From an uncultured Oscillospiraceae bacterium (GTDB taxonomy: Bacteria > Bacillota > Clostridia > Oscillospirales > Acutalibacteraceae), in contig CABSLQ010000073.1 of NCBI GenBank assembly GCA_902478605.1, forward strand, positions 1 to 12,914: DNA of 12,914 bases, in the 5' to 3' direction. The notes beneath the pieces were generated by a model. The model ran no database searches. It was not told the origin of the DNA and was given only the letters and a program-made list of their open reading frames with translations. The position numbers were made by a program, and so were the translations under genes. Positions 1 to 7,900 of the stretch are shown here, one piece after another (the first letter of the stretch is position 1; every line of letters begins with the position of its first letter).

Positions 1-43
1 ATCTGGACCGCCTTTCTTTTGCTCTTTTCTTTCTGTCCAGTTT

Positions 44-49
44 ATTATA
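44..49 (-). promoter_or_regulatory. Possible -10 box of a leftward gene beyond the left edge
   Basis: The minus strand reads TATAAT at 49-44, followed by a purine-rich stretch containing AAAGGCGG about 7 bases before the window edge. That would suit a promoter and ribosome binding site for a leftward gene starting just outside the window. No good -35 hexamer is seen 17 bases upstream, so this is weak. Confidence 0.2.
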
Positions 50-149
50 CACCCTCCAAACAGCCCCAGTTTGTACTGTCCGCACAATTTGGAGCGGTTC
101 AACCTTTTGTGCAGCATTTTTAATAACTAACTTCTTTGACATTCTGCAA

Positions 150-177
150 GACCGCCAGTAAACTGGCGGCCTTTTTT
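150..177 (+). terminator. Intrinsic terminator of an upstream + strand transcript
   Basis: CCGCCAGT (152-159) pairs perfectly with ACTGGCGG (162-169) and is followed by CC and six T (172-177). The T run lies only on the + strand side, so it stops rightward transcription arriving from the left or from a short leader. No gene on the + strand is seen in bases 1-150. Confidence 0.8.
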
Positions 178-337
178 CATACCCCCAGTCACGCTCCAAG
201 ACCGGACGGCCTGGAACGGCCCGACCCTTCCGGGCATTCCTCTGTTCGTATGTTTTCGAGGGCGGCCAACGGTCTTATTTTCCCATATTTTACGCAAACG
301 TAACAGAAACAAGGTAGTGGCTTAACCTAAAATCTAC

Positions 338-343
338 TATAAT
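338..343 (+). promoter_or_regulatory. Candidate -10 box for the two-gene secretion operon
   Basis: A perfect TATAAT stands 31 bases before the first start codon (375). The expected -35 position (about 315-320, TAGTGG) matches the sigma-A consensus poorly, so the promoter may need an activator or use another sigma factor. A strong Shine-Dalgarno (AAGGAGGAA, 359-367) follows. The stretch 178-337 holds no other signal I can support. Confidence 0.45.
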
Positions 344-374
344 AAAAAAGACATCAATAAGGAGGAAATGTTGT

Positions 375-1058
375 ATGAAAAGCAGTCCAAAAGTCTGGAC
401 AAAAGCGCTGTTTTCTGTGATGGCAGCGTTGTGCGGGATCTTATGGAGTGGACTATCCGCCTTGGCGGCGGAGTCCCCGGTTGAAGTATCCGCACAGTTA
501 ACCGAAAACACCGTTTCGGTCACGGGCTCTGTGCAGGAAGACACGGTGACCCGGATTGGCGTCCTGATTCTTCATCGGGATGCCGATCTGGACAAGCCAA
601 ACTCCGCGGACATTGTCTACGTCAACGAGTACGAATTGGGAGCGGAGAAGGATTTTGCCTTTTCCGCCAAGCTCCCGAAAGCCGATTTGCAGCAATATGT
701 TCTGACCATCGGCGGGGAAAGCGGCCTGCTGTATCAGCGGTTGCTAGACGGCAGTGAGCTTCCGGTCTCTCCCGATACTACCACCGGCGAGTCCTCCGCC
801 ACGACGACCGCATCCAGCCAAAGCGAATCCACCAGCGCCTCTTCCACCACGGCATCCACTCAGGAGAATGTCACCACCGGTTCTCTCCCGTCCAAAACCC
901 AGACAGCCGTAACTCCTACCGAGGATGCGGATGCGGACCAGGTACAGACGGGTGACCCCTTCCCCGCGGCTGTCCTCACGATGACCGCCGTCCTCGCGCT
1001 GGCGGTACTGGGCGCCACCATGGTTCTCAAGAAAAAGGAGGGACAATCCCATGAATAA
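375..1058 (+). CDS. Exported protein with Ig-like head, Ser/Thr linker and QTGD cell-wall sorting tail
   Basis: 227 residues, start fixed by AAGGAGGAA 8 bases upstream. Residues 1-32 form a signal peptide (Lys near the N-terminus, hydrophobic core, cleavage likely after ALAA). Residues 36-128 look like one beta-sandwich (Ig-like) domain, e.g. VRVxG-type strands and VLTIGG. Residues 134-180 are a Ser/Thr-rich linker, as found in wall-spanning stalks. The C-terminus has Q191-T-G-D194, a hydrophobic segment (about 195-218), then KKKEGQSHE. This order is that of a sortase substrate with a noncanonical QTGD signal; a plain membrane anchor is the alternative. Its stop overlaps the start of the giant phosphoesterase gene by 8 bases, so the two are probably translated together. 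I infer an anchoring or scaffold role next to that enzyme; no catalytic motif is present and no specific family was recognised. Confidence 0.85.
   Translation: MKSSPKVWTKALFSVMAALCGILWSGLSALAAESPVEVSAQLTENTVSVTGSVQEDTVTRIGVLILHRDADLDKPNSADIVYVNEYELGAEKDFAFSAKLPKADLQQYVLTIGGESGLLYQRLLDGSELPVSPDTTTGESSATTTASSQSESTSASSTTASTQENVTTGSLPSKTQTAVTPTEDADADQVQTGDPFPAAVLTMTAVLALAVLGATMVLKKKEGQSHE
1034..1042 (+). promoter_or_regulatory. Ribosome binding site inside the upstream gene
   Basis: AAAGGAGGG lies within the Lys-rich tail codons of the preceding gene and 8 bases before ATG 1051. It decides the start of the giant gene and implies translational coupling: the same bases encode the KKKEG tail. Confidence 0.8.
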
Positions 1059-4000
1059 AGCCATCAAACGGACAGCCGCCGCTCTCCTGGCCGCTGTTCA
1101 GCTGGCAGCCCTGCTGCCGCTTCAGGCCTTCGCACAAACGGCTCACCTTCCCAACAGCGGCAGAAACACCACCTATATGGGACTAACGCTTTATACCGGG
1201 CAGGTCCACTCCCATACGTCCCTGAGCGACGGGGTCAAACTGCCGGAGGACGCGTACGAGCATGTCCGGGAGACCACCACCCTGGATTTCTTCGGCGTGA
1301 CCGATCACGATGTCCTGCTGGACATCCGCAACGGGGACGACTATCTGACGGACGTCAACGACGCCCTGTCCGACGATTGGCGTTTCCTGCACGAAACGGC
1401 GGATCGATATAACGAGGACGGGGAATTCGTCACCATCGCCGGCGAGGAAATCACCTGGTATGATCAGACCGGGCATATGAACCTGTATAATACCGCCTGG
1501 AAGCTCACCGCCTTTTCCAAGAACCGCTGGGACGGCATGGGCGGCGGGGACGTGAAATACGACCTGCCCACCTTTTACGCAAGGCTCGCCCAGGATCCGG
1601 AAGCCATCGCCCAGTTTAACCACCCGAACCCCACCGGCAAAGGCGATTTCTGGACCTTCAGCCACTACACCAAAGAGGCGGACGCCCAGCTGGAACTGTT
1701 CGAGTACAAGGTGGCCAGCTATCTGCCCACCTTCCAGAACTGCCTGGATGCCGGGTGGCATGTCAGCCCCACCTGGAACGGCGATGAGCACAGCGCCACC
1801 TGGGGCGACAGAGCGCCGCGCACCGGCATCTGGACCGATTCTAAGACCCGGGACGGGCTGTACAAGGCCTTCCGGGAGCGCTCCACCTATTCCACCCTGG
1901 ACGCGAATTTTGAACTGATCTTCTCGGCAAACGACGAATTTATGGGGTCCATCCTGCCCGGGGATACCACCGAGTTTAAGATGTACGCCAAGCTCTATGA
2001 CCCGGACGCCGAAGACCGGATTGACAATGTAACGATTTACACCAACCAGCGGGAGATCGTCAAGCAGTGGAACGATGTGGGTTCCAACCTGCTGGAAATC
2101 AACGAAACCTTTGACTGCGTCGACGGGGATTACTTCTTCATCGTGGTCAACGAGGAGGATGGAGAGCAGATTGTTTCGGCGCCCATGTGGATTGGCGAGA
2201 CAACCCGGGGCACCAATTTTGCGCCGGAAATCACGGTCAACGGCACGGTTCCGGAAACGGCCAAGATAAACCAGCCGGTAACCATCCCTTCCGCCACCGC
2301 GATGGACGACACCGACGGGGAGCGCACGGTCACAGTGGACGTTCTCAATTCCGAAGGCGTTGTGGAGATTGTGGACGGCACCTTCACCCCCGATTCCTAT
2401 GACGATTATTTCATCCGCTACCGCGCCGAGGACAGCACCGGCAGCACCCGGGTGGAGCTGCTGCGCATCACGGTAGATCGCAGCGATATGCAGGCAGACG
2501 TCCTCTTCGGTCAGTTTGCCCCGGTAGCCAGCGTGGGGGAAACAGCGGATGAGGTCGGCATCAATGTGGTGACCGATCCGGCCCTGACCACCGCCTATCT
2601 CCAGGTGGTTCCCGCTCAGGACGAGGGCTGGGAAGACGCCCAGACCATCCTGTCGGAGGAATCCTCCATGCAGCTGGAAGCCGCCAGCGAGCTGGATGCC
2701 CCCGGCTATGAGGATCCCATCACCGACAAGCCGCTGCGCAGCCATGAGTTTGACCTGACCGGCCTAACCCCGGGCACGACCTATAAATACCGGCTGGGCG
2801 TTTCGGCCGACGGCGGCTGGACCAGCAAGGAATACACCTTCACCACCGCTCAGCCCGATGGGGAAACCTCCCTCTATATTATGGGTGATTTGCAGGTGCC
2901 CGGAACCGAGCAGAGCGACTATGATCTGTTCAACGATATGCTGGCCACCCTCAAGGAGAAGGAGCCGGACGCCTCCGTGATGGTGCAGCTGGGCGACTTC
3001 GTGGACAACGCGGCCAAATATGAATACTGGAAGTCGCTGAGCGACTATGTGCTGGAGGACCTGGGGATGCTGACCTCCACCATGACCGGCAACCACGAGA
3101 CCTATGACGATCTCAACCTGGCCCACAGCCATACCGATTCCCCCTATTCCGGCAGTTCTACTTTTAACAAGATGTACAACCTGCCCGAGAACGGCAGCGA
3201 TATAGGGGAAAGCAATTATTCCTACGACATCGGCGAGATGCACATCGCGGTGCTCAATTCCACCACCGCGTTGGACGAACAGCTGAAATGGCTGGAGCAG
3301 GACATGCGGGCCACCGACAAGCCCTGGCGGATTGTCATGGGGCATTTCCCCTATTTCGGTTCCCGGCACAGCACCGATTCCGGCATGGCCGAGCAGCGAG
3401 AAAAGGTGGCCAAGGCCTGCCAGCAGCTGGGCGTCAGCTTGTATATCGGCGGGCACGACCACGTCTACAAGCGAACCACCATCCGCGACGGTGTGGCCAC
3501 CAACGATCCGGAGGATATGAACCAGGGCACGACCTTCGTCACCTCCGGCTCCGCCGGCCCGAAGTTCTATGACAACGAGGAATTCTGGTGGGATCATGTG
3601 GTCTACGACGAGGATGTCCAGACCGGCATGGTGCTCAGCGCCGACCAGGACAGCCTGACCCTGACCACCTATACCACCGAAGGAGAGGTTGTGGACAGCT
3701 TTACTCTGGGCCATGCACAAGGCCTGTTTGAGCTCAGCTCCACCGACATCCAGGATAAGCAGTGGAACGGCGTCGGCTTCCTGGCGACAGAGGATGCCCG
3801 CGAGGACCTCACCGTGATCGCCGCCAAATATACGGAAGACGAAAGCGAATTGTTGGATTTCCGCGCTGTGGACGTTACCCTGGAGCGCAAGGGCAAAGAG
3901 CAGTATGTATCCTTTGCCACCCCTATCACCTTCGATTCGTCCAACGTGCTCAAGGTGATGATCTGGAGCGGACTGGATACCGCTCAGCCGGTTCTGTATG

Positions 4001-7000
4001 CTCAGACCCTGCGTAAGGGGATGAAGGGCTTCGGCACCGCGGAGCAGCCTTACGAAATTTATACCTGGGACGATTTCATCAATTTCACCTACGAGCCATC
4101 GGCCCATTTCCGGCTGATGAACGATCTGGAACTGGACGGTATGGTCCGTACCCAGCTGTCCAATTTCACCGGCGTGTTTGACGGCGGCGGGCACACCATC
4201 AGCGGCTTCCAGGCAGATCCGAGCAAGGGCTCCGGCCTGTTTGCCACCAACGACGGCGTTATCCGCAATCTGACGGTCGTGGGCGCGGTGGAATCCGACA
4301 CGAGCACGGCCGGGATCCTGTGCGACCTCAACCGCGGAACCATCGAGAACTGTTACGTCAGCGGAACAATCGCGGCTCCTTCCCGGGTGGGCGGCATCGC
4401 CGGCGATTCCTATGGGATTATCCGGGACTGCTACTCGACGGCGGATGTGCATTCCCTCGGCACAGAGGCTGGAGGCGTGGTCGGCCTGGGCATGGAGGGC
4501 AGCGTGACCGAACGCTGCTATTCCACCGGAACCGTCACCGCGGACTCCAAGAACGCGGGCGGCGTGGTCGGCTACGGCTATACCGGGACCACCGTGCGGA
4601 ACTGTATCGCTCTGAACGACCGGGTGAACGGAAACAGCTATTCCAACCGTGTGGTGGGACGCATCAAGTCGGGACATACCCCTGTGCTGGAAAACAACTA
4701 CGGCAGCGTGAAGGTCATGGTAACGGCCGAGCAGCAGGGCGTGGCGTCTACCACCACCGAAAAGGGCGCTACCGCTACCCTGGCACAAATCGAAGACCAG
4801 ACCTTCTATCGGGATACCCTCGGCTGGGATTTCGAGACGGTCTGGCAGTGGGACGAAAACGGCCAGCGGCCGGTGTTGCAGATGCTTCCGGAAGTCATTG
4901 TTCCGGGAGAGGAAGAGCAGAAGCCGTCCCTGCCGCAGGACGAAAACGGGTATTATGAAATCGCCTCTGCCGCCGACCTGGCGGTGCTCTCCCAATTCCC
5001 CGAGGAAAACTATGTTCTGACCGCGGACATCACCCTGACGGCGCCCATGTCCCCCCTGTGCACCGAGCTGCAGTTTATGGGCGTTTTGGACGGCGCCGGT
5101 CATAAAATCATCGGCTATACCTCCACCGAGGGCGGCCTGATCCATATGAACGCGGGCACCATCCAAAACCTCGGCATGGAAGGCGCCAACATCCAGGCGC
5201 CGAATGCCTCCAACATCGGCATTCTCTGCAACACCAACGGCGGAACCATCGAAAGCTGCTATACCACCGGCTCGATTGCCGGACAGGCGACGACGGGCGG
5301 CGTGGTCGGTTATCTCAACGGCACCATCCGCGACTGCTACTCGACGGCGCGGGTGAGCAGCACCGACCGCCAGGCCGGCGGCGTCGTGGGGATTTCTGGC
5401 CGGGGCAGCACGACGGAGCGATGCTATGCCACCGGCGCCGTCTCGGCGGACGCCAATGCCGGTGGGATCACCGGCTACACCTATGCAACCACCAACGTAA
5501 GCGGCAACTTTGCCTTGAACGCTTCTGTAACCGCTCCCACGCAGTACGGGCATCGGGTAGCGGCCAGAACCCTCGGCAGCGAAATCGCCAATATCGGTAT
5601 CAACTTTGCCTGGGCGGATATGCCGGTATCTCAGACGGAGGAAAGCGACACCCGGTTCGCCTCCCTGATGGGAGAAGGAAAAACCCGGGAGGAAATGCGC
5701 TCCGTAGACACCTTTAAAACCGGCCTTGGCTGGGATTTTGAAACCGTCTGGCAGTGGGACGAAACGGCACAGCGCCCGGTTCTGAGGGGCTGCACTGAAA
5801 AGACGGGTGAGAAACCAGCCCTGACGCAAGACGAGAACGGCTACTACCAGATTTCTTCCGCTGGGGATCTGGCCCAGATTTCCAAATTTCCGGAGGAAAA
5901 TTACATCCTGACAAAGGATATTGATCTGGCCGGGGAAACGGTGGAACAGCTTTGCCAGGCGACGCCCTTCTCCGGGGTGCTCGACGGCGCGGGCCACCGG
6001 CTGCTGAACTTCACCTCCGAGACCGGCGGTCTGTTCAAGGAAAACGCCGGAACCATCCGCCGGCTGGGGATCGTCCAGGCCGTCGTAACCGCCGAATATG
6101 ACCAAGCCGGCATCCTCTGCGACGTGAGCAACGGCCTGATTGAAGAATGCTACACCACCGGCAGCATCGCCGGCGCCTCCACCCAAGGCGGCATCGTGGG
6201 CTACTTAAACGGCACCCTCTCCAACTGCTATTCCACCGCGGATGTCACCGTGAACGCCGGCAAATACGCCGGCGGGCTGGTCGGCATTTCAGCCAGATAC
6301 AGCAACAGCGTGATCGAGAACTGCTACGCCACCGGTGCCGTCACCGTGGTTAGCAATCAAAGTGCCGGCGGTATCACCGGCTACACCTACGAGGACAGCA
6401 CCGTCAAAAACTGCTTTGCCCTGAACGCTTCCATCACCGCCACCAGCTATGCCCACCGGATTGCGGCCCGGACTCGGGGAAACGAAGTCGCCGTACTGGA
6501 AAACAACTTCGCGCTGGCCGATATGCCGGTCAACACCACGGCTGAAGACGAAGACCGCACTGACGGCTGGATGGGCATCAGCAAAACCGCCGAGGAGACC
6601 CAGCAGCAGGAAACCTTTGCGGAAGGCCTCGGCTGGGACTTCGACAGCGTGTGGCAATGGGATCCGACGGCACAGCGGCCGGTGCTGCGAAACTGCACCG
6701 AGGAAACCAGCGCCAAGCCCAGCCTCTCCCAAGACGATAATGGCTATTATGAAATTACCAGTGCTGCGGATCTGGCGGTGATCTCCCAGTTCCCCGCCGA
6801 AAATTACGTTCTGACAACCGATCTGGATCTGGCCGAGGAAGCGGTGGAGCAGCTCTGCCAGGCGACCCCCTTCTCCGGAACCTTTGACGGTGCCGGCCAC
6901 CGGCTGCTGAACTTCACCTCCGAGACCGGCGGTCTGTTTAAAAAGAATACCGGTATCATCCGCCGGCTGGGACTGGTTGACGCCGAGGTGACGGCCGCAT

Positions 7001-7605
7001 ACGACAAGGCGGGAATCCTCTGCGACGTGAGTGACGGCTTGATTGAAGAATGCTACACCACCGGCAGCATCACCGGCGCCTCCACCCAAGGCGGCATCGT
7101 AGGCTACCTAAACGGCACCCTCTCCAACTGCTATTCCACCGCGAATGTCACCGTAAACGCCGGTAAATACGCCGGCGGACTGGTCGGCATTTCCGGTCAA
7201 GGCGTCAAGAGCGTCATCGAGGACTGCTACGCCACCGGTGCCGTCACCGTGGTGGATAACCAGAGCGCCGGCGGCATCACCGGGTACACCTACAAAGACA
7301 GCACGGTAAGAAACTGCTTTGCCCTGAACGCTTCCATCACCGCCACCAGCTATGCCCACCGGATCGCGGCCCGCACTCTGAGCTCCCAGGTGGCCACGCT
7401 GGAAAACAACTTCGCACTGGCCGATATGCCGGTCAACGCCCCGGCTGAAGAGGAAGACCGCACTCCGGGTTGGATGGGGACCGAAAAAACCGCCGACGAG
7501 GCCCATAGCCAGGAAACCTTTTCGCAGGGACTCGGCTGGGACTTCGACAGCGTGTGGGCCTGGGACGATTCCGCCGGTTGTCCGGTGCTGAAGTGCTTTG
7601 CGTAA
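1051..7605 (+). CDS. Giant exported PHP + metallophosphoesterase protein with four GLUG repeat blocks
   Basis: 2184 residues. Signal peptide 1-28 (cleavage after AFA). Residues 46-290 are a PHP domain of the CehA/McbA type: H53, H55, D60, D85-H86, E132/E133, H142 (GHMNLY), H191 (FNHP), and D245-x-H247 supply a complete trinuclear metal site. Residues 388-477 look Ig-like; 485-600 look FN3-like (LTPGTTYKYRL), the usual N-terminal partner of purple acid phosphatases. Residues 606-862 are a calcineurin-like metallophosphoesterase: D613, G648-D649, GNHE 680-683, GH 764-765, GHDH 801-804. Residues 890-990 are a beta-rich linker of unknown family. Residues 996-2184 are four blocks of GLUG-type repeats (GGIVGY..G...NCY.TG), probably a beta-helix for binding glycans or the wall. 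It should act outside the cell on phosphate esters; the substrate is not visible. There is no LPXTG, SLH or membrane anchor at the C-terminus, so attachment may rely on the repeats or on the neighbouring anchored protein. Confidence 0.93.
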   Translation: MNKAIKRTAAALLAAVQLAALLPLQAFAQTAHLPNSGRNTTYMGLTLYTGQVHSHTSLSDGVKLPEDAYEHVRETTTLDFFGVTDHDVLLDIRNGDDYLTDVNDALSDDWRFLHETADRYNEDGEFVTIAGEEITWYDQTGHMNLYNTAWKLTAFSKNRWDGMGGGDVKYDLPTFYARLAQDPEAIAQFNHPNPTGKGDFWTFSHYTKEADAQLELFEYKVASYLPTFQNCLDAGWHVSPTWNGDEHSATWGDRAPRTGIWTDSKTRDGLYKAFRERSTYSTLDANFELIFSANDEFMGSILPGDTTEFKMYAKLYDPDAEDRIDNVTIYTNQREIVKQWNDVGSNLLEINETFDCVDGDYFFIVVNEEDGEQIVSAPMWIGETTRGTNFAPEITVNGTVPETAKINQPVTIPSATAMDDTDGERTVTVDVLNSEGVVEIVDGTFTPDSYDDYFIRYRAEDSTGSTRVELLRITVDRSDMQADVLFGQFAPVASVGETADEVGINVVTDPALTTAYLQVVPAQDEGWEDAQTILSEESSMQLEAASELDAPGYEDPITDKPLRSHEFDLTGLTPGTTYKYRLGVSADGGWTSKEYTFTTAQPDGETSLYIMGDLQVPGTEQSDYDLFNDMLATLKEKEPDASVMVQLGDFVDNAAKYEYWKSLSDYVLEDLGMLTSTMTGNHETYDDLNLAHSHTDSPYSGSSTFNKMYNLPENGSDIGESNYSYDIGEMHIAVLNSTTALDEQLKWLEQDMRATDKPWRIVMGHFPYFGSRHSTDSGMAEQREKVAKACQQLGVSLYIGGHDHVYKRTTIRDGVATNDPEDMNQGTTFVTSGSAGPKFYDNEEFWWDHVVYDEDVQTGMVLSADQDSLTLTTYTTEGEVVDSFTLGHAQGLFELSSTDIQDKQWNGVGFLATEDAREDLTVIAAKYTEDESELLDFRAVDVTLERKGKEQYVSFATPITFDSSNVLKVMIWSGLDTAQPVLYAQTLRKGMKGFGTAEQPYEIYTWDDFINFTYEPSAHFRLMNDLELDGMVRTQLSNFTGVFDGGGHTISGFQADPSKGSGLFATNDGVIRNLTVVGAVESDTSTAGILCDLNRGTIENCYVSGTIAAPSRVGGIAGDSYGIIRDCYSTADVHSLGTEAGGVVGLGMEGSVTERCYSTGTVTADSKNAGGVVGYGYTGTTVRNCIALNDRVNGNSYSNRVVGRIKSGHTPVLENNYGSVKVMVTAEQQGVASTTTEKGATATLAQIEDQTFYRDTLGWDFETVWQWDENGQRPVLQMLPEVIVPGEEEQKPSLPQDENGYYEIASAADLAVLSQFPEENYVLTADITLTAPMSPLCTELQFMGVLDGAGHKIIGYTSTEGGLIHMNAGTIQNLGMEGANIQAPNASNIGILCNTNGGTIESCYTTGSIAGQATTGGVVGYLNGTIRDCYSTARVSSTDRQAGGVVGISGRGSTTERCYATGAVSADANAGGITGYTYATTNVSGNFALNASVTAPTQYGHRVAARTLGSEIANIGINFAWADMPVSQTEESDTRFASLMGEGKTREEMRSVDTFKTGLGWDFETVWQWDETAQRPVLRGCTEKTGEKPALTQDENGYYQISSAGDLAQISKFPEENYILTKDIDLAGETVEQLCQATPFSGVLDGAGHRLLNFTSETGGLFKENAGTIRRLGIVQAVVTAEYDQAGILCDVSNGLIEECYTTGSIAGASTQGGIVGYLNGTLSNCYSTADVTVNAGKYAGGLVGISARYSNSVIENCYATGAVTVVSNQSAGGITGYTYEDSTVKNCFALNASITATSYAHRIAARTRGNEVAVLENNFALADMPVNTTAEDEDRTDGWMGISKTAEETQQQETFAEGLGWDFDSVWQWDPTAQRPVLRNCTEETSAKPSLSQDDNGYYEITSAADLAVISQFPAENYVLTTDLDLAEEAVEQLCQATPFSGTFDGAGHRLLNFTSETGGLFKKNTGIIRRLGLVDAEVTAAYDKAGILCDVSDGLIEECYTTGSITGASTQGGIVGYLNGTLSNCYSTANVTVNAGKYAGGLVGISGQGVKSVIEDCYATGAVTVVDNQSAGGITGYTYKDSTVRNCFALNASITATSYAHRIAARTLSSQVATLENNFALADMPVNAPAEEEDRTPGWMGTEKTADEAHSQETFSQGLGWDFDSVWAWDDSAGCPVLKCFA
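4036..7602 (+). repeat. Four tandem GLUG blocks within the giant gene
   Basis: Blocks lie at about 4036-4920, 4921-5811, 5812-6714 and 6715-7602 (295-301 codons each). Each ends with LGWDF..VW.WD...PVL; blocks 2-4 each begin with a KP.L.Q(D)(E/D)NGYY.I segment. Blocks 3 and 4 are the youngest pair: they align with a constant 903-base offset and share stretches of over 35 identical bases (for example around 5995 and 6898), while block 1 is the most diverged and starts with the canonical GTAEQPYEI entry motif. Confidence 0.85.
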
Positions 7606-7680
7606 CCCATACAGTTCCTCTTACAGACAGTCCGTGTACAGGAATCCTTCCAGGATCACCGAACGGTACAGAAGCCACAA

Positions 7681-7708
7681 GGCGGCTCCGGTATACACCG
7701 GAGCCGCC
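7681..7708 (+). terminator. Strong hairpin after the giant gene, terminator-like
   Basis: GGCGGCTCCGGT (7681-7692) pairs perfectly with ACCGGAGCCGCC (7697-7708) around the loop ATAC, 76 bases after the stop codon of the giant gene. No T run follows on the + strand (TCAGTCTGTCG follows, then A5), so it may be a stabilising 3' end or a factor-dependent stop rather than a classical intrinsic terminator. The stretch 7606-7680 shows nothing else. Confidence 0.55.
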
Positions 7709-7765
7709 TCAGTCTGTCGAAAAAGCAGCAGCCAAATAGCAAAATGCACAAACAAAGATCGTTTA

Positions 7766-7900
7766 TACGGCGTGTTACGCCGCATCGTGGAACCCCGGCG
7801 AGGGTTCCACGCCTTGTTTTCTTAAGCTTTTCGCGTCCTGCGGAACGCGACGAGGGCTCTGCCCCTCGCCCCGGCCACCTTTTGAAAAAGGCGGCCAAAA
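7766..7900. repeat. Cluster of five consecutive hairpins, probable dispersed palindromic repeat
   Basis: Five short inverted repeats follow one another: CGGCGT/ACGCCG (7768-7782), GTGGAACCC/GGGTTCCAC (7787-7810, followed by a T-rich GCCTTGTTTTCTT), TCGCGTCC..GGAACGCGA (7831-7850), CGAGGG/CCCTCG (7851-7868), and GGCCaCCTTT/AAAGGcGGCC (7873-7896). Such packing in about 130 bases is not expected by chance and matches the look of dispersed palindromic intergenic repeats in Clostridia; whether it recurs in this genome cannot be seen here. The second hairpin could also act as a + strand terminator. Confidence 0.6.

Noticed and set aside
136..164. TTGACA (136-141) with TAAACT 17 bases on as a promoter
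   Set aside because: The -10 match is poor and it falls inside the terminator stem, which would stop any transcript almost at once.
4320..4958. 212-codon + strand frame inside the giant gene
   Set aside because: It is an out-of-frame reading of the GLUG block with an Arg/Gly-rich translation and no start signal.
2764..6186. 1140-codon open frame on the minus strand
   Set aside because: It lies fully antisense to the giant phosphoesterase gene, whose codon bias and repeats keep the opposite frame free of stops. Its translation is a repetitive Gly/Ala/Val-rich string without domains, and no ribosome binding site was seen. The same holds for the frames at 1183-2745 and 6289-7089.
7766..7900. 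CRISPR array in the hairpin-rich gap
   Set aside because: The palindromes differ from one another in sequence and length; there is no repeated unit with equal spacers and no cas gene.
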